The notes under the pieces were generated by a model. The model ran no database searches. It worked only from the letters and a program-made list of their open reading frames with translations, and was not told the origin of the DNA. Below, piece after piece: positions 49,890 through 60,216 of a stretch of DNA of 64,000 bases. Each line of letters opens with the position of its first letter. Position 1 is the first letter of the stretch. The translations under genes and the position numbers were made by a program. The DNA is from Winslowiella toletana (GTDB lineage: Bacteria; Pseudomonadota; Gammaproteobacteria; Enterobacterales; Enterobacteriaceae): NCBI RefSeq assembly GCF_017875465.1, contig NZ_JAGGMQ010000001.1:3596001-3660000 (forward strand), read 5' to 3'.

Positions 49890-51871
49890 TATTTCAGGCC
49901 TGCTTTGGTAATTTCGTCAAAGTGCTGATTCTCGATTTTCTCGACTTCTGCAACCGGTACATAGTAATCAACGTCTTCGTCGAAGCTCTTAATAACCCAG
50001 CTCAGGATCATACCGAGGAACGACAGACCGACTAACCACCAGATGTGCCAGATTGCGGCGAAACCAAAGACCAGAGCAAAGAAACCAATTACGACACCCG
50101 CGCCGCTGTTCTTCGGCATGTGGATCTCTTCGTAATGTGCTGGCTGCTTGTACGCTTCACCTTTCTCTTTGATCTCCCAGAAAGCATCACGTTCATGAAC
50201 TTCAGGAATAACCGCAAAGTTATAGAATGGCGGTGGAGAAGAGGTTGCCCACTCCAGCGTACGGCCACCCCACGGGTCACCGGTCACATCACGCAGCTGC
50301 TCACGGTCACGTACCGAGACGTAGAACTGAATAATCTGACAAACCACACCACATGCAATCAGCGCCGCACCGAAGGCTGCAACAACCAGCATTGGGTGGA
50401 ACTGAGGATCGATATCCTGGCTCAGGCGACGGGTCATACCCATAAAGCCCAGTACGTACAGTGGCATAAAGGCGGTGAAGAAGCCGATGATCCAGAACCA
50501 GAATGCACGGATACCCCAGGTTTCATTCAGGGTAAAGCCGAATGCTTTCGGGAACCAGTAAGTCACACCAGCGAAACAACCGAAGACCACACCACCGATA
50601 ATAACGTTATGGAAGTGCGCAATCAGGAACAGACTGTTGTGCAGAACGAAGTCAGCACCTGGAACCGCCAGCAGAACACCGGTCATACCACCCACAGAGA
50701 AGGTGACCAGGAAGCCAACAGTCCACAACATAGCAGAGTGCATCTGAATGCGGCCCTGGTACATGGTAAACAGCCAGTTAAAGATTTTAACACCGGTCGG
50801 GATGGCGATAATCATCGTCATAATACCGAAGAAGGCGTTAACGTTCGCGCCTGCACCCATGGTGAAGAAGTGGTGCAGCCAGACGATAAAGGACAGCACA
50901 GTAATAACTATTGTCGCCCATACCAGCGAGGTGTAACCAAACAGACGTTTTTTAGAGAAGGTTGCAACCACTTCGGAGAACACCCCAAAGACCGGCAGAA
51001 CCAGAATATACACTTCCGGATGACCCCAAACCCAAATCAGGTTGACGTACATCATCATGTTGCCGCCCATATCATTGGTAAAGAAATGGAAGCCCAGATA
51101 ACGGTCAAGGGTCAGCAACGCCAGCGTCACGGTCAGAACCGGGAAGGAAGCGATAATCAGAACGTTGGTACAGAGTGATGCCCAGGTAAAGACAGGCATC
51201 TTGAACATGGTCATGCCCGGGGCACGCATCTTCAGGATAGTAACGAAGAAGTTAATCCCGGTTAATGTCGTACCAATACCGGATAACTGCAGACTCCATA
51301 TCCAGTAATCGACCCCGACCCCCGGACTGTATTCCGCCCCGGAGAGTGGTGGGTACGCCAGCCAGCCGGTCTGTGCGAATTCGCCCACACCCAGTGACAG
51401 GTTAACCAGAACCACACCGACAGCAGTAAACCAGAAGCTGAGGTTGTTCAGGAACGGGAAGGCCACGTCGCGTGCGCCAATCTGCAGAGGAACAGCGATG
51501 TTCATCAGACCGACAACAAACGGCATCGCTACGAAGAAGATCATAATCACGCCGTGGGCGGTAAAGATCTGGTCGTAGTGATGAGGCGGCAGGAATCCGG
51601 CCTCGCCTGCCGAAGCAAGCACCTGCTGGCTACGCATCATTACCGCATCGGCAAAGCCGCGCAGCAACATGACGAAAGCCATAATGATATACATGATACC
51701 GAGGCGTTTATGGTCAACAGAAGTCAGCCATTCGGTCCACAGGTATTTCCACTTACCGAAGTAAGTGATTGCGCCAGCGACTGCCAGACCACCAAGAATG
51801 ATGGCGGCAACCGTAATCACGATAATTGGCTCGTGTAACGGTACTGCGTCCAGGGTTAATTTTCCCAACAT
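49889..51871 (-). CDS. cyoB: Cytochrome bo3 oxidase subunit I
   Basis: Catalytic heme-copper subunit, 660 residues. Heme and CuB ligands are seen in [37 protein letters not shown] and [14 protein letters not shown], and the K-pathway/D-pathway motifs are intact ([16 protein letters not shown]). ATG 51871 follows GAGGAA; the open frame starts at 51895. Four bases after the cyoA stop. Confidence 0.97.
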   Translation of the reverse strand: MLGKLTLDAVPLHEPIIVITVAAIILGGLAVAGAITYFGKWKYLWTEWLTSVDHKRLGIMYIIMAFVMLLRGFADAVMMRSQQVLASAGEAGFLPPHHYDQIFTAHGVIMIFFVAMPFVVGLMNIAVPLQIGARDVAFPFLNNLSFWFTAVGVVLVNLSLGVGEFAQTGWLAYPPLSGAEYSPGVGVDYWIWSLQLSGIGTTLTGINFFVTILKMRAPGMTMFKMPVFTWASLCTNVLIIASFPVLTVTLALLTLDRYLGFHFFTNDMGGNMMMYVNLIWVWGHPEVYILVLPVFGVFSEVVATFSKKRLFGYTSLVWATIVITVLSFIVWLHHFFTMGAGANVNAFFGIMTMIIAIPTGVKIFNWLFTMYQGRIQMHSAMLWTVGFLVTFSVGGMTGVLLAVPGADFVLHNSLFLIAHFHNVIIGGVVFGCFAGVTYWFPKAFGFTLNETWGIRAFWFWIIGFFTAFMPLYVLGFMGMTRRLSQDIDPQFHPMLVVAAFGAALIACGVVCQIIQFYVSVRDREQLRDVTGDPWGGRTLEWATSSPPPFYNFAVIPEVHERDAFWEIKEKGEAYKQPAHYEEIHMPKNSGAGVVIGFFALVFGFAAIWHIWWLVGLSFLGMILSWVIKSFDEDVDYYVPVAEVEKIENQHFDEITKAGLK

Positions 51872-51875
51872 CGTT

Positions 51876-52802
51876 TTATTCCTCGGCTCCAGCATGGGAT
51901 GCTTCGCTCATGTCCATGCCTTCGTGCTCAGACATGTCCATCTTCCCGTGGCTCATCTTGAATTTGCCAATAACTTGCTTGAACAATTCCGGATCAGCGG
52001 TAGAGAAGAACTCAACTGGATGGTTTTCGCTAGGTGCAGCGATTTTTTCAAATTCATCCATCGTGGTTAATGTGTTCGGCGACTGTTTCGCTTTCGCTAC
52101 CCACTGCTCAAAGTCAGCCTGGTTAGCGGTGGCGATGGCTTTAAACTTCATGCCTGAGAAGCCTTTACCACTAAAGTTGGAAGAGATGCCGTCAAACGTG
52201 CCAGGTTCATTCGCAATTAAGTGCAGTTTAGTCTGCATACCCGCCATAGCGTAAATCTGGCTACCAAGGGTAGGAATGAAGAAGGAGTTCATGACAGAAT
52301 TGGAGGTGATCTTAAAGTTCACCGGCGTGTTAGCCGGGAAAGCGATCTGGTTAACAGTTGCAATACCCTGTTCAGGGTAGATAAACAGCCATTTCCAATC
52401 CAGCGCCACCACATCGATCTCAATTGGCTTCACATCAGAAGCAATTGGCTTGGCAGGATCCAGCGCGTGGGTTGATTTCCACGTCAGAATGCCAAGGAAC
52501 ACGATGATCAGAACCGGTACAGTCCAGACGACGGCTTCCACTTTATTCGAGTGTGACCAGTTAGGGCTGTATTTTGCCTTGGTGTTGGATGCCCGATATT
52601 TCCAGGCGAACACCACAGCCATCAAGACTGCCGGAATAACGACGATCATCATCAAACCGAAAGCGGTCAGTATCAACGAACGTTGCTCCAATGCAACCTG
52701 TCCTTTGGGACTTAACAATGCACTATCACAGCCACTTACTAATAAAGTGCCTGCAATTAATGACAAAATCCCCAAACTTTTATTGTATTTCCTGAGTCTC
52801 AT
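51876..52802 (-). CDS. cyoA: Cytochrome bo3 oxidase subunit II
   Basis: Lipoprotein subunit of 308 residues, with lipobox LLVSGC (residue 25), two helices and a periplasmic cupredoxin-like domain ([47 protein letters not shown]). As usual for quinol oxidases, CuA ligands are missing. C-terminus is histidine- and methionine-rich ([19 protein letters not shown]), which is not obligatory for function. First gene of the operon. Confidence 0.96.
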   Translation of the reverse strand: MRLRKYNKSLGILSLIAGTLLVSGCDSALLSPKGQVALEQRSLILTAFGLMMIVVIPAVLMAVVFAWKYRASNTKAKYSPNWSHSNKVEAVVWTVPVLIIVFLGILTWKSTHALDPAKPIASDVKPIEIDVVALDWKWLFIYPEQGIATVNQIAFPANTPVNFKITSNSVMNSFFIPTLGSQIYAMAGMQTKLHLIANEPGTFDGISSNFSGKGFSGMKFKAIATANQADFEQWVAKAKQSPNTLTTMDEFEKIAAPSENHPVEFFSTADPELFKQVIGKFKMSHGKMDMSEHEGMDMSEASHAGAEE

Positions 52803-52850
52803 TTAACGACCTCAATGACAAGGGCTCTATTGTCGTTTAAGTGTGGCGGC

Positions 52851-52879
52851 ATTTTACGGGAAGGTTTCGGCACTGTAAA
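52851..52879 (-). promoter_or_regulatory. Sigma-70 promoter of cyoABCDE
   Basis: On the minus strand TTTACA (52879-52874) and TAAAAT (52856-52851) are separated by exactly 17 bases; each matches consensus at 5 of 6 positions. The transcript would start about 40 bases before cyoA. Confidence 0.75.
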
Positions 52880-53257
52880 CCAGCTTAAGGTTGTGTCAGG
52901 CCGGTGTTGACACCTTTTGCTAAGGGTGTCACAGATGTTACTCAAAATGACAAAATATTAACGAGCACAATGAGTTGACATTAATATAACAGAATTGACC
53001 TGGTTTTTCTGAGGAAAAATCGCCGCTGATATAAACAGCGAATACCGGACCCAAATATTTAACAACTCTGCATCATTTGAGAGATATTAATTATACAAAA
53101 TTAATTACTCACCGGTTTGTAATATCGACCAACAGGCAGGATACTTTATTGTGCTATTTTTTTTTAATTTAACCTGAATCGGGGAAAATTTGCGCTTTGC
53201 CGTAAATCAGACTAGCGATAAATCGCGGTTTGCGCAATTTATCGCCAGATAAACATG
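52880..53257. other. AT-rich regulatory region upstream of cyoA
   Basis: About 380 bases with no coding capacity. The minus strand contains GTTAATATTTTGTCA-like stretches that resemble ArcA-type direct repeats, consistent with oxygen control of cyo known in E. coli, but the match is loose. It also separates ampG transcription from cyoA. Confidence 0.4.
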
Positions 53258-54733
53258 TTATAGCGCTGATTTGCGCAGCGCGAGGTAGTCGAGCAGCGAT
53301 CCGACCACGATGCCACACAGCGCCAGCGCCATACCCAGTTCAAACAGCGGCGTCAGCAAACCGCCGCTGTTGATCCAGCCCAGACTACTGATAGCCAGCA
53401 TCAGCAGCCAGACGCCGAGCAGTGCACAACCTGCAGTCAATGCACGCAGCGCCCAGCGGTAACCGCCTGCCCAGGCGGTGCGCGGCATAAAGCTGTCGGT
53501 GTTCTGGGTATATTCCAGCGTGCGTTTACAGCCCGCCAGCAGCAGCAGCCCCGGCAGTGCAGCCACCACCGAAAACGCATAAAACGTCGGCCAGCCCCAC
53601 AACTCAACAAACCAGCCTGCCGCCGGACCGACATAGACGCGACCGACGGCTGACAGCGCGGAGAGCAGGGCGAACTGGGTGGCGGAGAACGATTTGTTAC
53701 ATAGCGTCATCAGCAGCGCAACAAAGGCTGCGGTGCCCATTCCGCCACACAGGTTTTCAACAAACACCGCGCTGGCCATACTGAGCATCTGCTTGTCGGT
53801 GACTGACAGTATCCAGTAACCGAGGTTCGATATCGCCTGCAGCAGGCCAAACAGCATCAGGGCGCGGAACAAGGTCATGCGCTGCATTAACAGGCCGCCC
53901 AGCAGCGCACCGACGATAGTCGCAATCAGGCCGAAGGTTTTGTTAATCAGACCGACTTCGCCGGCATCAAAGCCGACGCCGCGAATCAAAAAAGTGGTGG
54001 TCAGGCTGGCGGCAAAGGCATCGCCCAGCTTATACAGCACAATTAGCGAGAGAATCAGCCACGCATTATTGCGGTTAAAGAAGTCACGCAGTGGCTCCAT
54101 TACCGCCTGCTCCAGATTGCGTGGCTTGGGAATGGCGTCGGTCGGTTCTCTGGCGCACAGGGTGGCGATTACCCCCGGTACCATCATCGCCGCCATCAGC
54201 CAGTAGGTGGCCTGCCAGCCGAGATAGCGATCGGCCAGCCACAGCGCCAGTCCGCCGGAAACCAGCATCGCCAGCCGGTAGCCTAATACGGTGATCGCTG
54301 CGCCGCTGCCTCGTTCTTCCGGTGGCAGCACATCGGTTTTCCACGCATCAAAGACAATATCCTGCGATGCCGAGCAAAATGCCACCAGTACCGCCAGCGC
54401 CGCCAGCAGCGTCAGATTGCGCGACGGCTCCATAAAACCCATCGCCACAATGCCGGCGATTAGCAGCAGTTGCGATATCAATAGCCAGCCACGACGACGG
54501 CCAAACAACGGCGGCGTGTAGCGATCCATCATCGGCGCCCAGAGAAACTTAAACACGTAAGCCTGGCCAACCAGTGAAAAGAAACCGATGGTTTTCAGAT
54601 CAACGTTTTCCACCGTCATCCACGCCTGCAGCGTGCCGGAGGTTAAAGCAAGGGGTAATCCAGAGGCGAAACCGAGTAGAAGCAGGAGGAGGGCGTTACG
54701 TTGAGCGAAAATGCGCAGGTAATTATTGGCCAT
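53258..54733 (-). CDS. ampG: Muropeptide permease AmpG
   Basis: Inner-membrane MFS-type transporter of 491 residues, the E. coli length, that imports anhydromuropeptides for cell-wall recycling and beta-lactamase induction. It opens NNYLRIFAQRNALLLLLLGFASGLPLALTSGTLQAWM and has the motif KFLWAPMMDRYTPPLFGRRRGW. ATG 54733 with AAGGAA is used; the frame opens at 54889. Confidence 0.96.
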   Translation of the reverse strand: MANNYLRIFAQRNALLLLLLGFASGLPLALTSGTLQAWMTVENVDLKTIGFFSLVGQAYVFKFLWAPMMDRYTPPLFGRRRGWLLISQLLLIAGIVAMGFMEPSRNLTLLAALAVLVAFCSASQDIVFDAWKTDVLPPEERGSGAAITVLGYRLAMLVSGGLALWLADRYLGWQATYWLMAAMMVPGVIATLCAREPTDAIPKPRNLEQAVMEPLRDFFNRNNAWLILSLIVLYKLGDAFAASLTTTFLIRGVGFDAGEVGLINKTFGLIATIVGALLGGLLMQRMTLFRALMLFGLLQAISNLGYWILSVTDKQMLSMASAVFVENLCGGMGTAAFVALLMTLCNKSFSATQFALLSALSAVGRVYVGPAAGWFVELWGWPTFYAFSVVAALPGLLLLAGCKRTLEYTQNTDSFMPRTAWAGGYRWALRALTAGCALLGVWLLMLAISSLGWINSGGLLTPLFELGMALALCGIVVGSLLDYLALRKSAL

Positions 54734-54765
54734 AGGTTCCTTGTGGCGATGTACATTATCGGCAC

Positions 54766-54820
54766 GGGCGGCGAGAACGGCGCCCCTACAGGCATCGTAG
54801 GGGCGCCGTTTTCGGCTCCC
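54766..54820. repeat. REP pair between ampG and yajG
   Basis: GGGCGGCG-AGAA-CGGCGCCC-CTAC (54766-54789) is followed after 7 bases by GTAG-GGGCGCCG-TTTT-CGGCTCCC (54797-54820). The layout is the same as at 32880, with small mismatches in the stems. Confidence 0.75.
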
Positions 54821-54830
54821 GCCGAACAGA

Positions 54831-55409
54831 TTAACGCGCGTTCTGTTTGATAAAGGCGCTGACGCTGGTATCTTGCGCCATATCGGCAATCACGTCACTC
54901 AACGTAGCGTTAACCGCGTTGGTGATTTTGGTGTTGTTAGCGGCAAAAGCACCTTCAACACTGTAGGTCTGACGATAGTTTTTCACCTGCTTATTGCCGT
55001 TTTTCGCGGTGGCAATAATCGAGATGTCTGCTTTGGTGGTAATGCTGTAACGCACATTACCCTGGGTCACATCGGCATACAGATTGTTAACTACGATCTG
55101 CAGATCGACGGCGCCATCCGGGCCAATCATATAACCACGTGCGCCCATCTGTTTCTCCAGCACTTCCTGCAGCAGAAAGCGCAGGTCACGTGAAGGGGTC
55201 AGGGTAACCAGCTGGCCATCGCGATTAACTTTGGCCAGCGCCTGGTCACTGCGCTGGTCGGCACCGTTGATACTCACGGTGACGCCCATCAGACCCGGGT
55301 CCTGTTGTGGCAACTGAATTTTTGGTGAAACGTTTAATGTATTGCTGTTGCTTGCACAGCCAGCCAGAATAAAGACGGCCAGCAGCGGAAATAATAATTT
55401 TTTTAACAT
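54831..55409 (-). CDS. yajG: Lipoprotein YajG
   Basis: Lipoprotein of 192 residues with lipobox VFILAGC. It matches E. coli YajG in length and in the blocks LNVSPKIQLPQQDPGLMG and RSDQALAKVNRDGQL. It lies upstream of ampG and is probably co-transcribed with it. Function unknown, presumably envelope-associated. Confidence 0.93.
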   Translation of the reverse strand: MLKKLLFPLLAVFILAGCASNSNTLNVSPKIQLPQQDPGLMGVTVSINGADQRSDQALAKVNRDGQLVTLTPSRDLRFLLQEVLEKQMGARGYMIGPDGAVDLQIVVNNLYADVTQGNVRYSITTKADISIIATAKNGNKQVKNYRQTYSVEGAFAANNTKITNAVNATLSDVIADMAQDTSVSAFIKQNAR

Positions 55410-55697
55410 GCTTATTTTCTCGTTCGCCTAAGTTGTGTTGCTGACAAAACTCCGGCCATCATATCATTGGCTGGCGTGGAGGGAAGCCCTGATGGCGCGT
55501 AAATTCATCACCTTGCGTTTTTTTCGGACTGACTGAAGGGTGACGCCAGCAGCGCAACGGCAAAGCGCAGCGCGGGAATTGCGACCTGAGAAAAGAACAG
55601 CTTAAGAAATTTTCATTGCTAAGCCGCGGGTCGGGGAAAAAACCGGCTATTATTGAAAGAGATGGGGCGCAGCTCGCTGCCGTAGAGGAGTGCAGTT

Positions 55698-56012
55698 ATG
55701 ATTCGCGGACAAATAGAAGAAAAGTTACGCACGGCGTTCAGTCCGGTACATCTGGAAGTGCATGACGAAAGCTACCGTCACAATGTGCCAGCAGGCTCCG
55801 AGAGTCACTTTAAAGTGATTATCGTCAGTGACAGTTTCACGAATCAACGCTTCCTGATGCGACATCGCGCCATTTATGGCGTGCTGGCCGATGAACTGGC
55901 GGGCAGTGTGCATGCGCTGGCGCTGCACACCTATACTGTGAAAGAGTGGGAAGGGTTACAGGATACCGTACCCGCCTCGCCAAATTGTCGCGGCGCCGGT
56001 ACGCTGGCCTGA
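55698..56012 (+). CDS. bolA: BolA-family morphogene/regulator
   Basis: Class II KH-like protein of 104 residues involved in cell shape and stress response, and in iron-sulfur chaperoning with monothiol glutaredoxins. Sequence [20 protein letters not shown] and [14 protein letters not shown] with the conserved His in the family. Divergent from yajG. Confidence 0.96.
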   Translation: MIRGQIEEKLRTAFSPVHLEVHDESYRHNVPAGSESHFKVIIVSDSFTNQRFLMRHRAIYGVLADELAGSVHALALHTYTVKEWEGLQDTVPASPNCRGAGTLA

Positions 56013-56033
56013 CGGTCAGATGCGGTAACAATC

Positions 56034-56060
56034 AAAACGGCCTGCGGGCCGTTTTGTCGT
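56034..56060 (+). terminator. Terminator after bolA
   Basis: AAAACGGCC (56034-56042) and GGCCGTTTT (56047-56055) around TGCG; a T-rich stretch follows. Confidence 0.75.
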
Positions 56061-56345
56061 TTTTAGTGTTCACCCCACCCTTTGTCGTCGGTAATTTGCG
56101 AGTTAAGTCGGAATTTGTCAAAAAGCACCGCATCTGAAGGAGTTTGCGTTCTCGACTCAGTACGGTGATGCCGCTATAATGCTGCGTCTATTTTTCCGGA
56201 ATGTCTTCGGGACGCTTCTGGTAACAGGGAATGCGGTTCTTACAACAGAGGCCGTCCCGGTTGTCGGAGAGGGCATCAGATCGTCACTGGCGATGGATGC
56301 CTTGTCTGAAGTTGACCGAGCACGTGATTTTTTTGAGGTAACAAG
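56061..56345. other. Non-coding leader of tig
   Basis: Carries the tig promoter. A 60-codon frame at 56179-56361 overlaps the tig start and lacks support. Confidence 0.5.
56152..56180 (+). promoter_or_regulatory. Sigma-70 promoter of tig
   Basis: TCGACT (56152-56157) and TATAAT (56175-56180) are 17 bases apart. The leader to the tig ATG would be about 160 bases. Confidence 0.7.
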
Positions 56346-57650
56346 ATGCAAGTTTCAGTAGAAACCACTCAGGGCCTGGGCCGTCGCGTTACGATTACTG
56401 TCGCTGCTGACAGCATCGAGAGCGCTGTTAAAAAAGAGCTGGTCGACGTGGCTAAAAAAGTACGTATCGATGGCTTCCGTAAAGGCAAAGTACCAATGAG
56501 CGTCGTTGCACAGCGTTACGGTGCTTCTGTTCGCCAGGACGTACTGGGCGATCTGATGCAGCGCAACTTTGTTGACGCCATCATTAAAGAAAAAATCAGC
56601 CCGGCTGGCGCGCCGAAGTATGTGCCAGGCGACTACAAAGTCGGTGAAGACTTCACCTTCACCGTTGAGTTCGAAGTGTATCCAGAAGTCGAACTGAAAG
56701 GTCTGGAAGCGATCGAAGTTGAGAAGCCGGTTGTTGAAGTGACCGATGCCGACGTTGATACCATGCTGGACACCCTGCGCAAGCAGCAGGCGACCTGGAA
56801 AGAGACCGACGCAGCGGCAACCGCTGAAGATCGCGTTACCGTTGATTTCAGCGGTTCTGTAGACGGTGAAGAGTTCGAAGGCGGCAAAGCGTCTGACTTC
56901 GTACTGGCAATGGGCCAGGGTCGTATGATCCCGGGCTTCGAAGAGGGCGTGGTTGGCCACAAAGCGGGCGAAACCTTCACTATCGACGTTAACTTCCCGG
57001 AAGATTACCACGCTGAAAACCTGAAAGGGAAAGCAGCGAAGTTTGAAATCGTGCTGAAGAAAGTTGAAGAGCGTGAGCTGCCAGAATTCACCGAAGAGTT
57101 TATCAAACGTTTCGGCGTTGAAGATGGTTCGGTTGAAGGCCTGCGTGCTGAAGTGCGTAAAAACATGCAGCGCGAGCTGAAAGGCGCGGTGCGTAACCGT
57201 GTGAAAACTCAGGCTATCGACGGTCTGATCAGCGCGAACGAAATCGAAGTGCCGGCTGCACTGGTTGACAGTGAAATCGACGTTCTGCGCCGTCAGGCTG
57301 CACAGCGTTTCGGTGGCGATGAGAAACAAGCCCTGGAGCTGCCGCGTGAACTGTTCGAAGAGCAGGCTAAACGTCGCGTAGTGGTTGGTTTGCTGCTGGG
57401 CGAAGTGATTCGTACCCATGAGCTGAAAGCTGACGAAGAGCGCGTTAAAACGCTGATCGAAGAGATGGCTTCTGCGTATGAAGATCCGCAGGAAGTGATC
57501 GAGTTCTACAGCAAAAACAACGAGCTGATGAACAACATGCGTAATGTTGCTCTGGAAGAACAGGCTGTTGAAGCGGTACTGGAAAAAGCGAAAGTGACTG
57601 AAAAAGCCACTGGCTTCCAGGATCTGATGAATCAGACAGCTTCTGCCTGA
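56346..57650 (+). CDS. tig: Trigger factor (ribosome-associated chaperone)
   Basis: Peptidyl-prolyl isomerase and ribosome-bound folding factor, 434 residues. The ribosome-binding signature GFRKGKVP is at about residue 44-51, the FKBP domain ([27 protein letters not shown]) at about 150-245, and the helical arms follow. AGGTAA lies before the ATG. Its promoter is recognisable at 56152-56180. Confidence 0.98.
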   Translation: MQVSVETTQGLGRRVTITVAADSIESAVKKELVDVAKKVRIDGFRKGKVPMSVVAQRYGASVRQDVLGDLMQRNFVDAIIKEKISPAGAPKYVPGDYKVGEDFTFTVEFEVYPEVELKGLEAIEVEKPVVEVTDADVDTMLDTLRKQQATWKETDAAATAEDRVTVDFSGSVDGEEFEGGKASDFVLAMGQGRMIPGFEEGVVGHKAGETFTIDVNFPEDYHAENLKGKAAKFEIVLKKVEERELPEFTEEFIKRFGVEDGSVEGLRAEVRKNMQRELKGAVRNRVKTQAIDGLISANEIEVPAALVDSEIDVLRRQAAQRFGGDEKQALELPRELFEEQAKRRVVVGLLLGEVIRTHELKADEERVKTLIEEMASAYEDPQEVIEFYSKNNELMNNMRNVALEEQAVEAVLEKAKVTEKATGFQDLMNQTASA

Positions 57651-57673
57651 TTGACATCTGACAGTGAGTGCTC

Positions 57674-57705
57674 AGGCCCGCAATCGTAAGATTGTGGGCC
57701 TTTTT
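57674..57705 (+). terminator. Terminator after tig
   Basis: AGGCCCGCAATC (57674-57685) pairs with GATTGTGGGCCT (57690-57701, one G-T pair) around GTAA, followed by a T-run. Confidence 0.85.
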
Positions 57706-57817
57706 GTTTTTTATTTTTCACCAAATATCACCTTTTGGCTGTTATTCGCTTAATTAACCAACGAATTATCGTCTATGCTGTTTTTCCTGGTTAGCGATTG
57801 ATGAAAACGTTGTTATG

Positions 57818-57846
57818 CTTGAAAGAGTGGGGCAACATCCCCAGAT
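57818..57846 (+). promoter_or_regulatory. Sigma-32 (heat-shock) promoter of clpP
   Basis: CTTGAA (57818-57823) and CCCCAGAT (57839-57846) are separated by 15 bases, close to the sigma-32 consensus CTTGAA and CCCCATNT. Confidence 0.75.
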
Positions 57847-57997
57847 CCTTTTCTGAGTAACCCGCAATTTTTACGCTGGCTGATTGACCGTCCGGATGGC
57901 GTCGGCGAGTGAGACAAGGGAGCATAGAGTTCCCCGGCTCACTCAAGTAGAATCGGTACAGAAGTGTTGCCAAATGAAATTTATCCAGGAGACGGTA

Positions 57998-58621
57998 ATG
58001 TCATACAGTGGCGAACGTGAACAAACTGCACCTCATATGGCGTTAGTGCCAATGGTGGTTGAACAAACTTCGCGCGGAGAGCGTTCTTACGACATCTTTT
58101 CGCGCCTGCTGAAAGAGCGCATTATTTTCCTTACCGGTCAGGTTGAGGATCATATGGCGAACCTGATTGTGGCGCAGATGCTGTTTCTGGAAGCGGAGAA
58201 TCCGGAAAAAGACATTCATCTTTATATTAACTCTCCTGGTGGCGTGATTACGGCGGGTATGTCGATTTACGACACCATGAAATTTATCAAGCCGGACGTC
58301 AGCACCATCTGTATGGGCCAGGCCTGTTCAATGGGGGCGTTCCTGCTGACCGCTGGCGCGAAAGGCAAGCGTTACTGTCTGCCTAATTCCCGTGTGATGA
58401 TTCACCAGCCATTGGGCGGTTATCAGGGTCAGGCGACCGATATTGAAATTCATGCGCGTGAGATCCTGAAAGTGAAAGGGCGTATGAACGAACTGATGGC
58501 TTTCCATACGGGCAAAACTCTTGAAGAAATAGAAAGAGACACGGAACGCGATCGTTTCCTCTCCGCGAGCGAAGCTGTAGAGTATGGTTTAGTCGATTCC
58601 GTACTGACGCATCGCGAATAA
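57998..58621 (+). CDS. clpP: ATP-dependent Clp protease proteolytic subunit
   Basis: Serine protease forming the ClpXP and ClpAP chamber, 207 residues as in E. coli. The catalytic Ser (GQACSMGAF), His (MIHQPLGG) and Asp are present. ATG 57998 follows GGAG; the frame extends to 57884, but the upstream codons are non-homologous. It is followed by clpX. Confidence 0.98.
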   Translation: MSYSGEREQTAPHMALVPMVVEQTSRGERSYDIFSRLLKERIIFLTGQVEDHMANLIVAQMLFLEAENPEKDIHLYINSPGGVITAGMSIYDTMKFIKPDVSTICMGQACSMGAFLLTAGAKGKRYCLPNSRVMIHQPLGGYQGQATDIEIHAREILKVKGRMNELMAFHTGKTLEEIERDTERDRFLSASEAVEYGLVDSVLTHRE

Positions 58622-58752
58622 GGCTTAAGGCCAGTGGTCGATAAGCTATAGTTAGTGAGACGCTGGTCAAGAGTTGCAATAAACGAGGGCAGTGCAAGGC
58701 GCTGCCATCGCCGCAAAACCTGCGGACCAGGATAAAGAGAAGAGGTTAACTG

Positions 58753-60027
58753 ATGACAGATAAGCGCAAAGACGGTTCAGGAAAGCTGCTGTACTGCTCT
58801 TTTTGCGGCAAAAGCCAGCATGAAGTGCGTAAGCTGATTGCCGGGCCGTCAGTGTATATCTGCGATGAGTGTGTCGATCTGTGTAACGACATCATTCGCG
58901 AAGAGATTAAAGAAGTGGCCCCGCATCGCGAGCGCAGTGCTCTGCCTACGCCGCACGAAATCCGCCATCACCTTGACGATTATGTTATCGGTCAGGAGAA
59001 GGCGAAAAAGGTGCTGGCGGTTGCGGTCTATAACCACTACAAGCGCCTGCGCAATGGCGATACCAGCAACGGTATTGAGCTGGGCAAAAGTAATATCCTG
59101 CTGATCGGTCCGACCGGTAGCGGTAAAACGCTGCTGGCTGAAACCTTAGCGCGTCTGTTAGATGTGCCATTTACCATGGCCGACGCCACTACCCTGACTG
59201 AAGCCGGTTATGTGGGTGAAGACGTTGAAAACATTATCCAGAAACTGTTGCAGAAATGTGATTATGACGTGCAGAAAGCCCAGCGCGGCATCGTCTACAT
59301 TGATGAAATTGATAAAATCTCACGTAAATCCGACAACCCGTCGATTACGCGCGATGTTTCCGGTGAAGGCGTGCAGCAGGCGTTACTGAAACTGATTGAA
59401 GGCACGGTTGCCGCAGTGCCGCCACAGGGCGGTCGCAAACATCCACAGCAGGAGTTCCTGCAAGTGGATACCTCGAAGATTCTGTTTATCTGTGGCGGTG
59501 CATTCGCTGGCCTGGATAAAGTGATCTCGCAGCGTGTGGAAACTGGCTCCGGTATTGGTTTTGGCGCCACAGTGAAAGGCAAGTCGCAGAAAGCCAGCGA
59601 AGGCCAGCTGTTAGAGCAGGTGGAACCGGAAGATTTGATCAAGTTCGGTCTGATTCCTGAATTTATTGGTCGTCTGCCCGTGGTGGCGACGCTGAATGAG
59701 TTAAGCGAAGAAGCGCTGATTCAGATTCTGCGTGAGCCGAAGAACGCCCTGACCAAGCAGTATCAGGCGCTGTTCAATCTGGAAGGTGTGGAGCTGGAGT
59801 TCCGTGACGAAGCGTTAACGGCAATTGCCAAAAAAGCGATGTCGCGTAAAACCGGTGCGCGCGGACTGCGTTCGATCGTCGAAGGTGCGTTGCTGAACAC
59901 CATGTACGATCTGCCTTCAATGGACGACGTTGAGAAAGTTGTGATTGATGAGTCGGTAATCGATGAACAAACCGATCCAATGTTGATTTATGGTAAGCAC
60001 GAAGCGCAACAGGCTTCTGGCGAATAA
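58753..60027 (+). CDS. clpX: Clp protease ATPase subunit ClpX
   Basis: Unfoldase of 424 residues. The zinc domain has CSFCGK and [10 protein letters not shown], Walker A is GPTGSGKT, and pore loop GYVGEDVEN, with Walker [19 protein letters not shown] upstream. Lies 131 bases after clpP, likely in the same transcript. Confidence 0.98.
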   Translation: MTDKRKDGSGKLLYCSFCGKSQHEVRKLIAGPSVYICDECVDLCNDIIREEIKEVAPHRERSALPTPHEIRHHLDDYVIGQEKAKKVLAVAVYNHYKRLRNGDTSNGIELGKSNILLIGPTGSGKTLLAETLARLLDVPFTMADATTLTEAGYVGEDVENIIQKLLQKCDYDVQKAQRGIVYIDEIDKISRKSDNPSITRDVSGEGVQQALLKLIEGTVAAVPPQGGRKHPQQEFLQVDTSKILFICGGAFAGLDKVISQRVETGSGIGFGATVKGKSQKASEGQLLEQVEPEDLIKFGLIPEFIGRLPVVATLNELSEEALIQILREPKNALTKQYQALFNLEGVELEFRDEALTAIAKKAMSRKTGARGLRSIVEGALLNTMYDLPSMDDVEKVVIDESVIDEQTDPMLIYGKHEAQQASGE

Positions 60028-60056
60028 ATAACCAAGTCAATCCAGTCAGTTATATA

Positions 60057-60089
60057 AAAAGGGGAAAATTCTTTCCCCTTTTGTTTTTC
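60057..60089 (+). terminator. Terminator after clpX
   Basis: AAAAGGGGAAA (60057-60067) and TTTCCCCTTTT (60072-60082) form an 11-bp stem around ATTC, followed by GTTTTTC. Confidence 0.85.
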
Positions 60090-60101
60090 TCTCGCGCTTT
60101 A

Positions 60102-60130
60102 CATTGAATGTCAGACATTCATCCCCATAT
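60102..60130 (+). promoter_or_regulatory. Sigma-32 promoter of lon
   Basis: CATTGAA (60102-60108) and CCCCATAT (60123-60130), spacing 14 bases, resemble the sigma-32 consensus and the E. coli lon promoter. Confidence 0.75.
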
Positions 60131-60216
60131 ACTCAGATACCTGTGGGTCGACTGCACTTTCACTGCACTATGCGGTTCCCATCACCCTGGCGGACATTAA
60201 ACAAAGAGAGAGCTCT

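Noticed and set aside
50045..51178. 377-codon antisense frame inside cyoB
   Set aside because: It is a by-product of codon use in the highly conserved cyoB; composition (His, Gln, Asn-rich) is not protein-like.
56355..57419. 354-codon antisense frame inside tig
   Set aside because: Shadow of tig, which is complete and conserved; Phe- and His-rich product has no signal or domain.
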